Positions 34,348 to 44,602 of a DNA stretch of 64,000 nucleotides are shown one piece after another. This DNA is from Sphingopyxis bauzanensis (lineage in GTDB: Bacteria > Pseudomonadota > Alphaproteobacteria > Sphingomonadales > Sphingomonadaceae), in NCBI RefSeq assembly GCF_002205675.1, contig NZ_NISK01000003.1:62001-126000 (forward strand). The letters run 5' to 3'. The position numbers were made by a program, and so were the translations under genes. Each line of letters opens with the position of its first letter. The first letter of the stretch is position 1. A model generated the notes under the pieces. That model saw nothing but the letters and a program-made list of their open reading frames with translations. It was not told the DNA's origin and did not search any database.

Positions 34348-34738
34348 CGTCATTCTCCACTGGTTCGCTTGTTTCGCCGTCGTCGGCATATATTTCGTCG
34401 GCCGCATCGTCGGCGGGGTGCAGGCGATCGGTGATCGCGTTCGCCATATCCTGAATCTTGCGCGTTAGTCGCGGCGCATGTTCCTTGATCGGTTCGCGCA
34501 GCAGCCACGCCACCCCGGCCACAGCGGCGAGCGCGATTGGCAGGCGATTATTGCGAAACTCGCGGCGCACAGCATGCGCCGCGTCATCAACTTTGGCATT
34601 GAGCCGGTATTTGCCGCGATCGACGAGCGCGCCGGGCTTCAGCGCTGCCTTGGCGACGTCGAGCCGCCGGTGCAACTCGGCGCGCTGGAGCATCGAACGG
34701 CGCGCCGCGGCGATCAGGCGGTTACGCGTCCGCGCCAT
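34331..34738 (-). CDS. Small membrane protein of an envelope gene run
   Basis: The 135-residue protein MARTRNRLIAAARRSMLQRA starts with a basic helix, has one hydrophobic segment near residue 77-92 (LPIALAAVAGVAWLLREPI), then an acidic tail rich in Asp and Glu (HPADDAADEIYADDGETSEP). Similar proteins occur beside holin-X-like genes in sphingomonads without assigned function. It overlaps the upstream gene by 17 bp and the downstream one by 17 bp, strong evidence of one operon. Confidence 0.72.
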   Translation of the reverse strand: MARTRNRLIAAARRSMLQRAELHRRLDVAKAALKPGALVDRGKYRLNAKVDDAAHAVRREFRNNRLPIALAAVAGVAWLLREPIKEHAPRLTRKIQDMANAITDRLHPADDAADEIYADDGETSEPVENDDEAVQ

Positions 34739-35186
34739 CGTCAATCCCCTCATTGGTCAGGTCGCGCCGCAGTGCGGTGCGAATATCGCCATAATGGCTG
34801 TGCGCGCGCCACCCGGCGATCGCTGCAATCATCAGCAGCGCCGATACGACAACCAGGGTCGCCAGCAGCGGCCCAAGCTGCGGCGAGAGCGCCAATATCG
34901 CGCCGAACGCCAGCGCCAGTAACGCGACACCCGCTGCGGTCGCCGCCACGCCGCCCCAGATCGCCGCGCGGCTGGCACCGTGCAGTGCCAGCTCACCGCG
35001 CGCTTCGATCAGCGCGAACTCGGCCCGTGCGGTCGCCGAAAGATTGTCGACGACATCGCCGACAATCTGTTCGAGCGGCACCGGCGGCGGCGCGACCGGC
35101 GGCCCGTCGGGCGCGTAGCCGTGACTTATGCCGTCAAAGCTGCGCTCGTCGGAAATGGGCGGGAGCGTCGGATCTGCGGATGGCAA
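34722..35186 (-). CDS. Holin-X (DUF1469/PF07332) family membrane protein
   Basis: About 154 residues: an N-terminal acidic/Pro-rich stretch, an amphipathic helix VGDVVDNLSATARAEFALIE, and two membrane segments (AAIWGGVAATAAGVALLALAF, then LLATLVVVSALLMIAAIAGW). This matches the phage-holin-like superfamily PF07332, which in chromosomes is usually a general envelope protein, not a lysis protein. The start is uncertain; TTG 35186 is used because the ATG at 35234 overlaps the upstream gene by 41 bp. Confidence 0.75.
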   Translation of the reverse strand: MPSADPTLPPISDERSFDGISHGYAPDGPPVAPPPVPLEQIVGDVVDNLSATARAEFALIEARGELALHGASRAAIWGGVAATAAGVALLALAFGAILALSPQLGPLLATLVVVSALLMIAAIAGWRAHSHYGDIRTALRRDLTNEGIDDGADA

Positions 35187-35193
35187 AACCTTG

Positions 35194-35739
35194 TCAATCG
35201 TTCGAGCCGCCCTTGAGCATGCGGGCGAGCACAAAGCCGATCACCGTTGCGGCGCCGACCGCGATCGCCGGGTTCTTCTTGACCATATCCTTGGTCGAAG
35301 CGGCGAGCTCGTCGAGGTCCTTCTTGTCGAGCGTCGAGGCAAGGCCGGCGACGGTCGCGGCAGCCGAGCGGGCGTAATCGCCATATTGCTTGCCGAATTT
35401 GGTATCGACGGTGCCGGCGCTGTCTTCCAGCATCTTGGCGAGGTTACCGACCGCGTCGGCGGCCTTGCCCTTGCCCTTGGTCGCGGCGTCGCGCGCCTTG
35501 GCCGATGCCTGATTGGCGAGCGTCGTCGCTTCACCCTTCAGCGAGGCGGCCTTTTTCGTCGCTTCCGACTTGATGGTGTCGCGCGTCGCAACCAGCTGGT
35601 CGCGGATCGGATGATCCTTGGCGGCTTTCACCGTCGCGGGCTTGCGCGCGGGCGCAGCCTTGGTGGCGCCAGCCTTTCCGGGTGCCTTGGGGCGCGGGGC
35701 GGCGGATTTGGTCGTCGCGGGAGTAGCGGGCTTGGCCAT
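35194..35739 (-). CDS. Lys/Ala-rich tail-anchored protein (YqjD/ElaB/DUF883-like)
   Basis: The 181-residue protein begins with a disordered Ala/Lys/Pro/Thr-rich tail (MAKPATPATTKSAAPRPKAP), similar to histone-like tails. A long amphipathic helix follows (TRDTIKSEATKKAASLKG and repeats), then a C-terminal hydrophobic anchor KKNPAIAVGAATVIGFVLAR and LKGGSND. The last part matches the membrane anchor of YqjD/ElaB, which tether ribosomes in stationary phase; that role is not shown here. First gene of the run to 33994. ATG 35739 chosen; the frame continues upstream without support. Confidence 0.78.
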   Translation of the reverse strand: MAKPATPATTKSAAPRPKAPGKAGATKAAPARKPATVKAAKDHPIRDQLVATRDTIKSEATKKAASLKGEATTLANQASAKARDAATKGKGKAADAVGNLAKMLEDSAGTVDTKFGKQYGDYARSAAATVAGLASTLDKKDLDELAASTKDMVKKNPAIAVGAATVIGFVLARMLKGGSND

Positions 35740-35811
35740 GGCGTTGTCCTCTTCTTCTTGTGTCGGGCGCCGCATTGGCGAACATCCCTTTGGTCCTGCC
35801 TGAATATATAG

Positions 35812-37215
<1,404 letters not shown>

Positions 37216-37284
37216 GCGCAAAGCTGCGGAAAACTGTGACCTGATGCCTTGACGCCATGAATCAACTCTGATTCAAGGGCCGGA

Positions 37285-37611
37285 ATGACGCAGCGCCATA
37301 AACTCCGCAAATCGATGAACCGGGCCGTTGGCCCCGCGGTCGCGGTGATCGCGGTGTTGGCGATGATCGGTTACATCATTCTGGGACCGACCGGGCTTTA
37401 TGCCTGGGGCGATTATAGCCAGTCGGTCGAAAAGAAGCGCGTGGTGCTTTCCGAACTGGCGAAGAAAGAGAGCGAGCTTGAGAACCGCGTCAACTTGCTC
37501 GACCGGCGGCGCGTCGATCCCGATCTGGCCGAGGAATATGTGCGCGAAAAGCTGGGCGCCTATCACCCCGATGAGGTGATCATTCCGATGGAACCTGCGG
37601 CGAAACGCTGA
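37285..37611 (+). CDS. ftsB: Septum formation initiator FtsB/DivIC-like
   Basis: The 108-residue bitopic protein has one membrane segment (about residues 15-38, AVGPAVAVIAVLAMIGYIIL), a coiled coil (KKRVVLSELAKKESELENRV) and the C-terminal PDLAEEYVREKLGAYHPDEV typical of the DivIC/FtsB family. It helps assemble the divisome. Its place between eno and pdhA is conserved in alphaproteobacteria. Confidence 0.9.
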   Translation: MTQRHKLRKSMNRAVGPAVAVIAVLAMIGYIILGPTGLYAWGDYSQSVEKKRVVLSELAKKESELENRVNLLDRRRVDPDLAEEYVREKLGAYHPDEVIIPMEPAAKR

Positions 37612-37623
37612 CTCACTCAAAGT

Positions 37624-37747
37624 CCTCTCCTTCAGGGGAGGGCAGCGAGACTTGCCAGCTTGCTGGCTTAGTCGCAGCGGGTGGGGTCCAGCGGCCTTGC
37701 ACGACGCCGACATGCCCCACCCCAACCCCTCCCCTGAAGGGGAGGGG
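37624..37747. repeat. Family C palindromic repeat
   Basis: Same outer arms and core as at 30294-30403 (CAGCGAGACTTGCCAGCTTG), with a slightly different inner segment. It lies between ftsB and pdhA. Confidence 0.85.
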
Positions 37748-37799
37748 CTTAGATATGCTGCATACGTAAGTTTGCATTGCTGCCGCCCCCAAGCGGGCG

Positions 37800-37829
37800 T
37801 TGCCAAACCCACTTTGCGGCTCCTATAGG
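37800..37829 (+). promoter_or_regulatory. Possible pdhA promoter
   Basis: TTGCCA (37800-37805) and TATAGG (37824-37829) are 18 bases apart, about 39 bp before the pdhA start. The spacing and match are moderate. Confidence 0.4.
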
Positions 37830-37867
37830 GAGCCTTGCCGTAACGGCTAACTGCAAAGGAACCCGCC

Positions 37868-38938
37868 TTGGCCAAAGCACCCGCGCGCGCACCTGCCGCG
37901 CCAAAAAAGACTGCGTCCACGCCCGCCGCCGCGACCAACCGCGAACAACCGCGCGATCCCGTCTCCTACGACGCGACGCCCGAGGAGCTGGAGCAATTCT
38001 ACCGCGAAATGCTGCTGATCCGCCGTTTCGAGGAAAAGGCGGGACAGCTGTATGGGCTCGGGCTGATCGGTGGTTTCTGTCATCTGTATATCGGCCAGGA
38101 AGCCGTCGCGGTGGGTTTGCAGTCGGCGCTGGACGGCGACAAGGACAGCGTCATCACCGGTTACCGCGACCATGGTCACATGCTCGCCTACGGGATCGAC
38201 CCCAAAGTCATCATGGCTGAACTAACCGGCCGCGCCGCGGGGATCTCGCGCGGCAAGGGCGGCTCGATGCACATGTTCAGTGTCGAGCATAAATTTTATG
38301 GCGGCCACGGCATCGTCGGCGCACAGGTGTCGCTCGGCACGGGCCTCGCCTTTGCGCACAAATATCGCGACGATGGTGGGGTCGCGATGTCCTATTTCGG
38401 CGACGGCGCGTCGAACCAGGGGCAGGTGTACGAGAGCTTCAACATGGCCGAGCTGTGGAAGCTGCCGATCATATTTGTTATCGAGAACAACCAATATGCG
38501 ATGGGCACGTCGGTCAACCGCTCGTCGGCCGAGGACCAGCTCTATCGCCGCGGCGAAAGCTTCCGCATTCCCGGCATGCAGGTCGACGGCATGGACGTGC
38601 TCGCGGTGCGCGGCGCCGCCGAAGCCGCACTTGAATGGGTGCGTGCGGGCAAGGGGCCGGTGCTGATGGAGCTCAAAACCTATCGCTACCGCGGCCATTC
38701 GATGTCCGACCCGGCCAAATATCGCAGCCGCGAGGAAGTGCAGGCGGTGCGCGACAAGTCGGACGCGCTGGAACATCTGAAAAAGGTGATGCTCGACGCG
38801 GGCATCACCGAAGAGAAGTTCAAGGATATCGACAAGGAAATCCGGGCGATCGTAGCGGAATCGGCCGACTTCGCCGAGAGCGCCCCCGAACCCGACCTTC
38901 CCGACCTTTATACCGACGTGCTGGTGGAGCAATATTGA
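37868..38938 (+). CDS. pdhA: Pyruvate dehydrogenase E1 component, alpha subunit
   Basis: The 356-residue subunit starts with TTG, preceded by AAAGGA. The N-terminus is Ala/Pro/Lys-rich. Thiamine diphosphate motif [17 protein letters not shown] (GDG..N) and the [12 protein letters not shown] phosphorylation-loop region are present, plus [14 protein letters not shown]. With E1-beta it decarboxylates pyruvate and passes the acetyl group to E2 lipoate. The E1-beta gene follows after one base. E2 and E3 genes are not in this window. Confidence 0.97.
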   Translation: MAKAPARAPAAPKKTASTPAAATNREQPRDPVSYDATPEELEQFYREMLLIRRFEEKAGQLYGLGLIGGFCHLYIGQEAVAVGLQSALDGDKDSVITGYRDHGHMLAYGIDPKVIMAELTGRAAGISRGKGGSMHMFSVEHKFYGGHGIVGAQVSLGTGLAFAHKYRDDGGVAMSYFGDGASNQGQVYESFNMAELWKLPIIFVIENNQYAMGTSVNRSSAEDQLYRRGESFRIPGMQVDGMDVLAVRGAAEAALEWVRAGKGPVLMELKTYRYRGHSMSDPAKYRSREEVQAVRDKSDALEHLKKVMLDAGITEEKFKDIDKEIRAIVAESADFAESAPEPDLPDLYTDVLVEQY

Positions 38939-38939
38939 G

Positions 38940-40328
38940 ATGGCCATCGAATTGAAGATGCCGGCGCTGTCGCCGACGATGGAAGAAGGCACGCTCGCCA
39001 AATGGCTCGTCAAGGAAGGCGATACGGTCAAATCGGGCGACATCCTCGCCGAGATCGAAACCGACAAAGCGACGATGGAATTTGAAGCGATCGACGAAGG
39101 CACGATCGGCCAGATCCTGATCGCCGAGGGCACCGACAATGTGAAGGTCGGTACCGTGATCGCGACGATTACGAGCGAGGGGGAAGAAGCTGCGGCCCCG
39201 ACACCCGCGCCTGCGCCCGCTGCCGAAGCGCCGAAGGCCGATACACCCAAAGAGGACGCGCCCAAGAAAGCCGAAAGCGGCACCGAACAACTCGCCGTCA
39301 AGGCGAAGGCCGCGGTCGCTGACCCCGCCATCCCCGAAGGCACCGCGATGGTCCGCCTGACCGTCCGCGAAGCTTTGCGCGACGCGATGGCCGAGGAAAT
39401 GCGCGCCGACGACCGGGTGTTTGTGATGGGCGAGGAAGTCGCCGAATATCAGGGCGCATACAAGGTCACCCAGGGCCTGCTCGACGAATTCGGCGCGCGC
39501 CGCGTCATCGACACCCCGATCACCGAATATGGCTTTGCCGGGCTGGGCGCGGGTGCGGCGATGGGCGGGCTGAAGCCGGTCATCGAATTCATGACCTTCA
39601 ACTTCGCGATGCAGGCGATCGACCACATCATCAACTCGGCGGCGAAGACCAACTATATGTCGGGCGGCCAGATGCGCTGCCCGATCGTGTTCCGCGGCCC
39701 GAACGGCGCCGCATCGCGCGTCGGCGCGCAGCACAGCCAGAATTTCGCGCCTTGGTATGCCAGCGTTCCCGGCCTGATCGTGATCGCGCCCTATGACGCC
39801 GCCGATGCCAAGGGGTTGCTGAAGGCGGCGATCCGGACCGAAGACCCGGTCGTCTTTCTCGAAAACGAACTGCTCTATGGTCGCAGCTTCGACGTTCCAG
39901 ATCTTCCCGGCCACGTCCTGCCGATCGGTCAGGCGCGGATCATGCGTCCGGGCAAAGACGTTACCGTCGTCAGCTATTCGATCGGCGTCGGGCTCGCGCT
40001 CGAGGCCGCCGAGCAACTGGCGGGTGAGGGCATTGACGCCGAGGTCATCGACCTGCGCACCTTGCGCCCGCTGGATACGGCGACGGTGCTCGCGAGCCTC
40101 AACAAGACCAACCATCTCGTCGTCGTCGAGGAAGGCTGGCCGACCTGTTCGATCGCCAGCGAACTGGCGATGGTCGCGATGGAGCAGGGCTTCGACGATC
40201 TCGACGCGCCGGTGATGCGCGTGTGCAACGAAGACGTGCCGTTGCCCTATGCCGCCAATCTGGAGAAGGCGGCGCTGATCGATGTGCCGCGTGTCGTTGC
40301 GGCGGTGAAGGCGGTCCGCAATCTCTAA
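38940..40328 (+). CDS. pdhB: Pyruvate dehydrogenase E1 component, beta subunit with lipoyl domain
   Basis: The 462-residue subunit has an N-terminal lipoyl domain (residues 1-80) with the lipoyl lysine K43 in ETDKATMEF, an Ala/Pro linker ([20 protein letters not shown]), and the E1-beta core from about 135 ([25 protein letters not shown]-like region, and GVG.LEAAEQL C-terminal domain). A lipoyl domain fused to E1-beta is seen in alphaproteobacteria and allows self-acylation. It follows pdhA with one base between. Confidence 0.97.
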   Translation: MAIELKMPALSPTMEEGTLAKWLVKEGDTVKSGDILAEIETDKATMEFEAIDEGTIGQILIAEGTDNVKVGTVIATITSEGEEAAAPTPAPAPAAEAPKADTPKEDAPKKAESGTEQLAVKAKAAVADPAIPEGTAMVRLTVREALRDAMAEEMRADDRVFVMGEEVAEYQGAYKVTQGLLDEFGARRVIDTPITEYGFAGLGAGAAMGGLKPVIEFMTFNFAMQAIDHIINSAAKTNYMSGGQMRCPIVFRGPNGAASRVGAQHSQNFAPWYASVPGLIVIAPYDAADAKGLLKAAIRTEDPVVFLENELLYGRSFDVPDLPGHVLPIGQARIMRPGKDVTVVSYSIGVGLALEAAEQLAGEGIDAEVIDLRTLRPLDTATVLASLNKTNHLVVVEEGWPTCSIASELAMVAMEQGFDDLDAPVMRVCNEDVPLPYAANLEKAALIDVPRVVAAVKAVRNL

Positions 40329-40330
40329 AG

Positions 40331-40443
40331 CGTCGCCCCCGCGTAGGCGGGGGCCGTCGTCGGCCTTTCGCTTCGATGCCGAGTAAACCGCCAGCGGCCG
40401 CGGCAGGAGGCGCGGGACTCGCGACGCCCTCCGCGGGGGCGAC
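40331..40443. repeat. Family B repeat overlapping the start of the next gene
   Basis: CGTCGCCCCCGCGTAGGCGG pairs with CCTCCGCGGGGGCGACG, around a core with TAAACCGCCAGCGGCC as in the other family B copies. The right part lies inside the predicted N-terminus of the gene at 40376. Confidence 0.75.
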
Positions 40444-41068
40444 GGATGAGTTCGCGGCTTGCCCCGACATCTGCGATCCGCGCGTGATGGTCGCGGTACC
40501 GCGCGAACGGCGCGCTGCGATCGCGACGCTGTGGGCGTTCGCCAAGCGGCTGACCAAGCTACTCTCCGATGCGCGCGAACCGTTGATCGGGCAGATCAAG
40601 CTCGCTTGGTGGCGCGACATGGTGGAGATGCTCGCCCGCGATCCGGGCGCGTTGCCCAAGGGCGAACCCTTGCTCGCCGAACTAACCGCGACATGGGCGG
40701 GGCAGGGCGGGCTCGATACGCTCGTCGACGCGGCGGAGGCGATGCTGTTGGTCGAGGACGCGACCGACCGCCGCACCGCCGCCGCAGATTTCGGCGCGCG
40801 TCTTTTTGCGCTGTCGGGCGGCGATGCCGACGGCGGTCGGAGGTGGGGTCTGCTGTGGGGCGCCAGCGTTCAGACGGGAGCGGAGGAAGCACGCGAGTTG
40901 CTCGCCGCCGCGCACAATTGTGCGCCGCCGCCGCGCAACAATTTCGCAGTAAACCGCGCGCTGCTGATGCTCGACCGCTGGGCGGGCGCCATCGCCCGGA
41001 ACGACGGCGAACGGCGCTGGCGTAGCGAGGGATTGCTGCTGATGCGGCTCGGTCTGATCGGCCGCTGA
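40376..41068 (+). CDS. Squalene/phytoene synthase-fold protein (NDUFAF6-like)
   Basis: About 230 residues. CDPRVMVAVPRERRAAIATL, then WAFAKRLTKLLSDAREPLIG and QIKLAWWRDMVEML, match the family core (LRRWWRD-like) of squalene/phytoene synthases. Aspartate motifs for prenyl binding are not obvious, as in the non-enzymatic NDUFAF6 complex-I assembly branch, so an assembly role is inferred, not shown. The first about 28 residues (MPSKPPAAAAGGAGLATPSA) are encoded by a family B repeat; GTG 40484 or ATG 40487 may be the real start. It follows pdhB. Confidence 0.7.
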   Translation: MPSKPPAAAAGGAGLATPSAGATDEFAACPDICDPRVMVAVPRERRAAIATLWAFAKRLTKLLSDAREPLIGQIKLAWWRDMVEMLARDPGALPKGEPLLAELTATWAGQGGLDTLVDAAEAMLLVEDATDRRTAAADFGARLFALSGGDADGGRRWGLLWGASVQTGAEEARELLAAAHNCAPPPRNNFAVNRALLMLDRWAGAIARNDGERRWRSEGLLLMRLGLIGR

Positions 41069-41151
41069 CGATAAAAATACGCCGGGGGTGGAAATGCGCC
41101 GCCCGAACATCTATCTTGTCCGGTACAAAATAGGGTCGCAGGGGACAGCAT

Positions 41152-41862
41152 ATGTTCAACGGGCTGATCGCCTATCTCGATTCGATCAAGGCGCGCGACC
41201 CCGCGCCGCGGTCGCGTTGGGAAATTCTCCTCTACCCCGGCCTTGTCGCCGTGGGCATGCACCGCATCGCGCACTGGCTGTTCGAGGCGCGGATGTTCTT
41301 TCTCGCGCGCTTCGTCAATCATCTGGCGCGCTGGATGACTGCGATCGACATTCATCCGGGCGCCAAAATCGGGCGCCACCTGTTCATCGACCATGGCTTT
41401 ACCGTCATCGGCGAAACCGCCGAGATCGGCGACAATGTCACCATCTATCAGTGCGTCACGCTGGGCGGCACCGATCCCGCCAACGGTATCGCGGGTAAGC
41501 GTCACCCGACGCTGGCCGACGATGTCATCGTCGGATCGGGCGCGCAGATCCTCGGTCCGATCACGGTCAATCCGCGCGCGCGCATCGGTGCCAATGCCGT
41601 GGTGACCAAGGACGTGCCCGAGGGTGCGGTGATGGTCGGGATTCCGGCGCGCTCGACCTTGGTCGACGCCGCCGAATATGCGCGCGAGTTCGTGCCTTAT
41701 GGGACGTGCAACGAGACGTTCGACCCCGCGACGCAAAAGGTTGAGCTGCTCCAGTGCCAGCTCGAGCAGATGCAGAAACAGCTCGCCCAGCTGATCGCCG
41801 AACGCGATGCCGCGGGTGAAGAAGAAGCGCCGCGGCGCAAAGGGAGCCGGAAAAGCGCCTGA
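41152..41862 (+). CDS. cysE: Serine O-acetyltransferase
   Basis: The 236-residue enzyme makes O-acetylserine from serine and acetyl-CoA, the first step of cysteine synthesis. It has the helical N-domain (PGLVAVGMHRIAHWLFEARM), the left-handed beta helix with IDIHPGAKIGRHLFIDHGFT, GVVIGETAEIGDNVTIYQCV and KRHPTLADDVIVGSGAQILG, and a C-terminal helical tail. It lacks the longest N-terminal extension of E. coli CysE, as is common in alphaproteobacteria. It overlaps the DUF2794 gene by one base. Confidence 0.95.
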   Translation: MFNGLIAYLDSIKARDPAPRSRWEILLYPGLVAVGMHRIAHWLFEARMFFLARFVNHLARWMTAIDIHPGAKIGRHLFIDHGFTVIGETAEIGDNVTIYQCVTLGGTDPANGIAGKRHPTLADDVIVGSGAQILGPITVNPRARIGANAVVTKDVPEGAVMVGIPARSTLVDAAEYAREFVPYGTCNETFDPATQKVELLQCQLEQMQKQLAQLIAERDAAGEEEAPRRKGSRKSA

Positions 41863-42209
41863 TGGGTACGGTGACGCCCTTGCCGTTCGCGAACAGGGCC
41901 ATATCGCAGCAGACCGGTTTCGAACGCCCCGAATTGATGCGCATCCTCGACCTCTACGGCCGCATGGTTGCAGCGGGGCATTGGCGCGATTATGCGATGG
42001 ATTTCCACCGCGACGCCGCGATCTTCTCGGCTTTCCGCCGCGCCGCCGAGCGCCCCGAATATCGCATCGAAAAACGCCCCGCCTTGCGGAGCAGGCAAGG
42101 CATGTGGGCCTTGGTCTCCGAAGCCGGGGCGATTTTGAAGCGCGGGGACGAGCTCGCGAACGTGCTCGCCCCCGTCGAACGCAAGCTTATGAAGCTGGTT
42201 GGGGACTGA
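41862..42209 (+). CDS. DUF2794 protein
   Basis: The 115-residue protein shows the DUF2794 pattern ELMRILDLYGRMVAAGHWRD, YAMDFHRDAAIFSAFRRAAE and RPEYRIEKRPALRSRQGMWA. Found widely in alphaproteobacteria; function unknown. It is co-translated with cysE (TGATG). Its 3' end overlaps the convergent membrane protein gene by 23 bp. Confidence 0.88.
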   Translation: MGTVTPLPFANRAISQQTGFERPELMRILDLYGRMVAAGHWRDYAMDFHRDAAIFSAFRRAAERPEYRIEKRPALRSRQGMWALVSEAGAILKRGDELANVLAPVERKLMKLVGD

Positions 42210-43260
42210 CCAGCCGCGTCGTCGCGGGCAGCTGGTTCGCCAGATTGTCAGGCAGGAAACCCACCACGACCGCGCGGGCATTCTGCCAGAAGGCCGAGAG
42301 CAGCAGCAACGCCGAACCGATCACGAATGCGGTCAGCGCCACATTGAGCTCGACCGCGCCGAATTCGCGGAACAACTGGGTCAGCGCAAACAGCACATAG
42401 GCGAGGGCGGATACCAGCAAGGCGCGGCGGTCGATCGCCAGAGCGATCAGCCCGAACAGCACATAGATGCCGACGACCATCACCGCGGCGCCGCTGCCGA
42501 TATCATTGCCCTCGGTCACGCCGAGCAGGTGAAAAATCGGATGCGCGATCATCGGCGCGGCGAGCAGGTGGAGCCAGAAGGCGACATCGCTGCGCCGCGT
42601 CTGGCGCACCCGATCACTGCGGTCCCACCACATCGCGAGCGCGAACACGCCGATGCCGGCGGTCAGCACCAGCGACATCACCAGCGCGTCGGGGCGCTCG
42701 GGCATACCGGTGATCGACAGCACCAGCGCGACGGCGGTTGCGGCGAGCGCGGCGGTGCCAGCGGCGACGGTGATTGGCACCATGAAGCGGCGCCAATGCG
42801 CCCAGGTCGCTGCCGCGGTGATCAGCGCCATCGCACCGATCAGGATCGCACCGACGGTCTCACCTGGGTCGTTGCCAAAGATCGCCTCGCCATGTTCGAC
42901 GAGGAAGCCGACCATCGTGGCAAACACCCCGCCCGAAAAGGCGAGGACGAGCACGATGCTGGGTAGCGCCATGCGGCGTTTGCGGGTGAAATATTCGGCG
43001 AGGAACCACGCCGACAGGGCGACGAACGCGCCGCCCAGCGCAGTGTGGATCGACTGGCCGATCCACGCGACCGCGACGAGCAGGATGATCGCCGCGATGC
43101 TGACGAAAATATCGTTGAAACCGGTGATCAGGCGGAAGGATTCTTCATCCGCCGCGGGGGCCGAACGCGCCGACGCGATATGTGACCGGAATGCCATCGC
43201 GGCCTCCGGCGTCAAAACCTTCGCATCGACCGCAGCTTGCAGGTCGCTTTCACTATACAT
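42187..43260 (-). CDS. Polytopic membrane protein (DUF2157/DUF4401-like)
   Basis: The 357-residue protein has a soluble N-terminal helix (MYSESDLQAAVDAKVLTPEA, the start typical of DUF2157) followed by about ten membrane segments, for example FNDIFVSIAAIILLVAVAWI and LPSIVLVLAFSGGVFATMVG. Function unknown. It ends inside the convergent DUF2794 gene. Family assignment is from topology and the N-terminal pattern only. Confidence 0.82.
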   Translation of the reverse strand: MYSESDLQAAVDAKVLTPEAAMAFRSHIASARSAPAADEESFRLITGFNDIFVSIAAIILLVAVAWIGQSIHTALGGAFVALSAWFLAEYFTRKRRMALPSIVLVLAFSGGVFATMVGFLVEHGEAIFGNDPGETVGAILIGAMALITAAATWAHWRRFMVPITVAAGTAALAATAVALVLSITGMPERPDALVMSLVLTAGIGVFALAMWWDRSDRVRQTRRSDVAFWLHLLAAPMIAHPIFHLLGVTEGNDIGSGAAVMVVGIYVLFGLIALAIDRRALLVSALAYVLFALTQLFREFGAVELNVALTAFVIGSALLLLSAFWQNARAVVVGFLPDNLANQLPATTRLVSPQPAS

Positions 43261-43351
43261 CGGGGTCGTCCTTGTTAGACCGATCCCCTTGCCCCGCCGA
43301 TGTTATGGCATAGGCGTGTTGCTGTGTCAATACAGTGTAGCGCCCACCAAA

Positions 43352-43487
43352 TCCTCCCTGTCGCGCAGCGATGGGGAGGGGAACCGCCGCCGCAGGAAGC
43401 GGTGGAGGGGCATCGACGGTAGCGCCAAAGCCCCTCCGTCAGCGGCTCCGCCGCTGCTACCTCCCCATCGCTACGCGACAGGGAGGA
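43352..43487. repeat. Family F palindromic repeat
   Basis: ATCCTCCCTGTCGCGCAGCG at the left and CGCTACGCGACAGGGAGGAT at the right pair over most of their length, with an inner GGGGAGGGG...CCCCTCC. The core CGCCGCAGGAAGCGGTGGAG is not shared with families A-D. It lies between convergent genes. Confidence 0.75.
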
Positions 43488-43498
43488 TCAACCGAACC

Positions 43499-44401
43499 TC
43501 ACCCCAGCGCCATCAACGCCTTCATGACATTCATCGACTGTTCGCTGCCCGACTGCGGCACGATCTCGCCCGTGCGGTCAATGATCTTCTCCCACGCCGC
43601 GGCGACGCCTTCGGGGGTGCGGTCATCCTCGGCCAGTGCAACACCCGGGGTCATGGTGACGTAAGCGGCGTGATACGCACCCGCGCCTGCACCGATGATC
43701 ATGTTCGTCGGCGCATCCTCGCTGACCAGATACAGCGCCGCGGGGACGACATTTTCGGGGGTGAATTTCTCGAACAATTCGGCGGGGAAAATATCCTCGG
43801 TCATCCGCGTCCCCGCGACTGGCGCGATCGTGTTGCAGCGGATATTGTACTTCGCGCCCTCGAGGTGGAGCGTCTTGGTCAGCCCGGCGAGGCCCAGCTT
43901 CGCCGCGCCATAATTGGCTTGGCCGAAATTGCCGTAGAGGCCGGTCGACGATGCGGTCATCAGGATGCGGCCATAGGCCTGCTCGCGCATCATGTCCCAG
44001 CACGCCTTGGTGACATTGGCGCTGCCGCTGACATGCACCTTCAGCACCAGGTCGAAATCTTCGGGTTCCATCTTGGCAAAGCTTTTGTCGCGCAGGATAC
44101 CGGCGTTGTTGATCAGGACGTGGACGCCGCCCCAGGCTTCCTTCGCCTTGGCGACCATTTCGACCATCTGGTCATATTCGGTGACGCTGCCGCCGTTCGA
44201 CATGGCGGTGCCGCCTAACGCCTTGATTTCCTCGACCACCTGCAGCGCCGCGTCCGAATGGCCCGTGCCGTCGCGCGATCCGCCCAGATCGTTGACCACG
44301 ACCTTGGCCCCGCGCCGCGCGAGTTCGAGCGCATAGGCGCGGCCGAGGCCGCCGCCGGCGCCGGTAACGATAGCAACGCGCCCGTCAAATTTGATCGTCA
44401 T
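43499..44401 (-). CDS. SDR oxidoreductase of the MFE-2/17beta-HSD4 type
   Basis: The 300-residue protein has the nucleotide motif VTGAGGGLGRAY, the family insert NDLGGSRDGTGHSDAALQVV seen in peroxisomal multifunctional enzyme dehydrogenase domains, NNAG, the catalytic ASSTGLYGNFGQANYGAAK (Ser, Tyr, Lys) and a family-specific C-terminus. It likely oxidises 3-hydroxyacyl-CoA in beta-oxidation. It is divergent from the phosphate porin, with a Pho box in the gap, so phosphate control of both is possible. Confidence 0.9.
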   Translation of the reverse strand: MTIKFDGRVAIVTGAGGGLGRAYALELARRGAKVVVNDLGGSRDGTGHSDAALQVVEEIKALGGTAMSNGGSVTEYDQMVEMVAKAKEAWGGVHVLINNAGILRDKSFAKMEPEDFDLVLKVHVSGSANVTKACWDMMREQAYGRILMTASSTGLYGNFGQANYGAAKLGLAGLTKTLHLEGAKYNIRCNTIAPVAGTRMTEDIFPAELFEKFTPENVVPAALYLVSEDAPTNMIIGAGAGAYHAAYVTMTPGVALAEDDRTPEGVAAAWEKIIDRTGEIVPQSGSEQSMNVMKALMALG

Positions 44402-44538
44402 GATGGTCTCCCGGATGGGGCCGCCCCAAGGAAGGTTGCCCGAAAAAACTGAGACGTCCTTAGCCGTTCACGCTTGGCAGGCAAGAGGGGAGCGAAAAGC
44501 GACCGATGAAACAAAAATGTCATGATAATGACGTGCTT

Positions 44539-44556
44539 CTGTCATTTACCCGTCAT
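44539..44556 (+). promoter_or_regulatory. Pho box before the porin gene
   Basis: CTGTCAT-TTAC-CCGTCAT is a near-consensus 7-4-7 Pho box. A further half-site, ATGTCAT at 44517-44523, lies two 11-bp turns upstream, in phase. It is 47 bp before the porin ATG. PhoB (46126-46824) is the expected activator. Confidence 0.8.
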
Positions 44557-44602
44557 AACAGCGCCACCAGATTGTCACCTTTCGCAACGGAGCAAATCCC
44601 CC

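Noticed and set aside
34722-35186. Prophage lysis holin
   Set aside because: PF07332-like proteins are common on chromosomes; no endolysin, structural or integrase genes are nearby.
38820-40115. 431-codon open frame opposite pdhA/pdhB
   Set aside because: Crosses the pdhA-pdhB border and has no motif; shadow.
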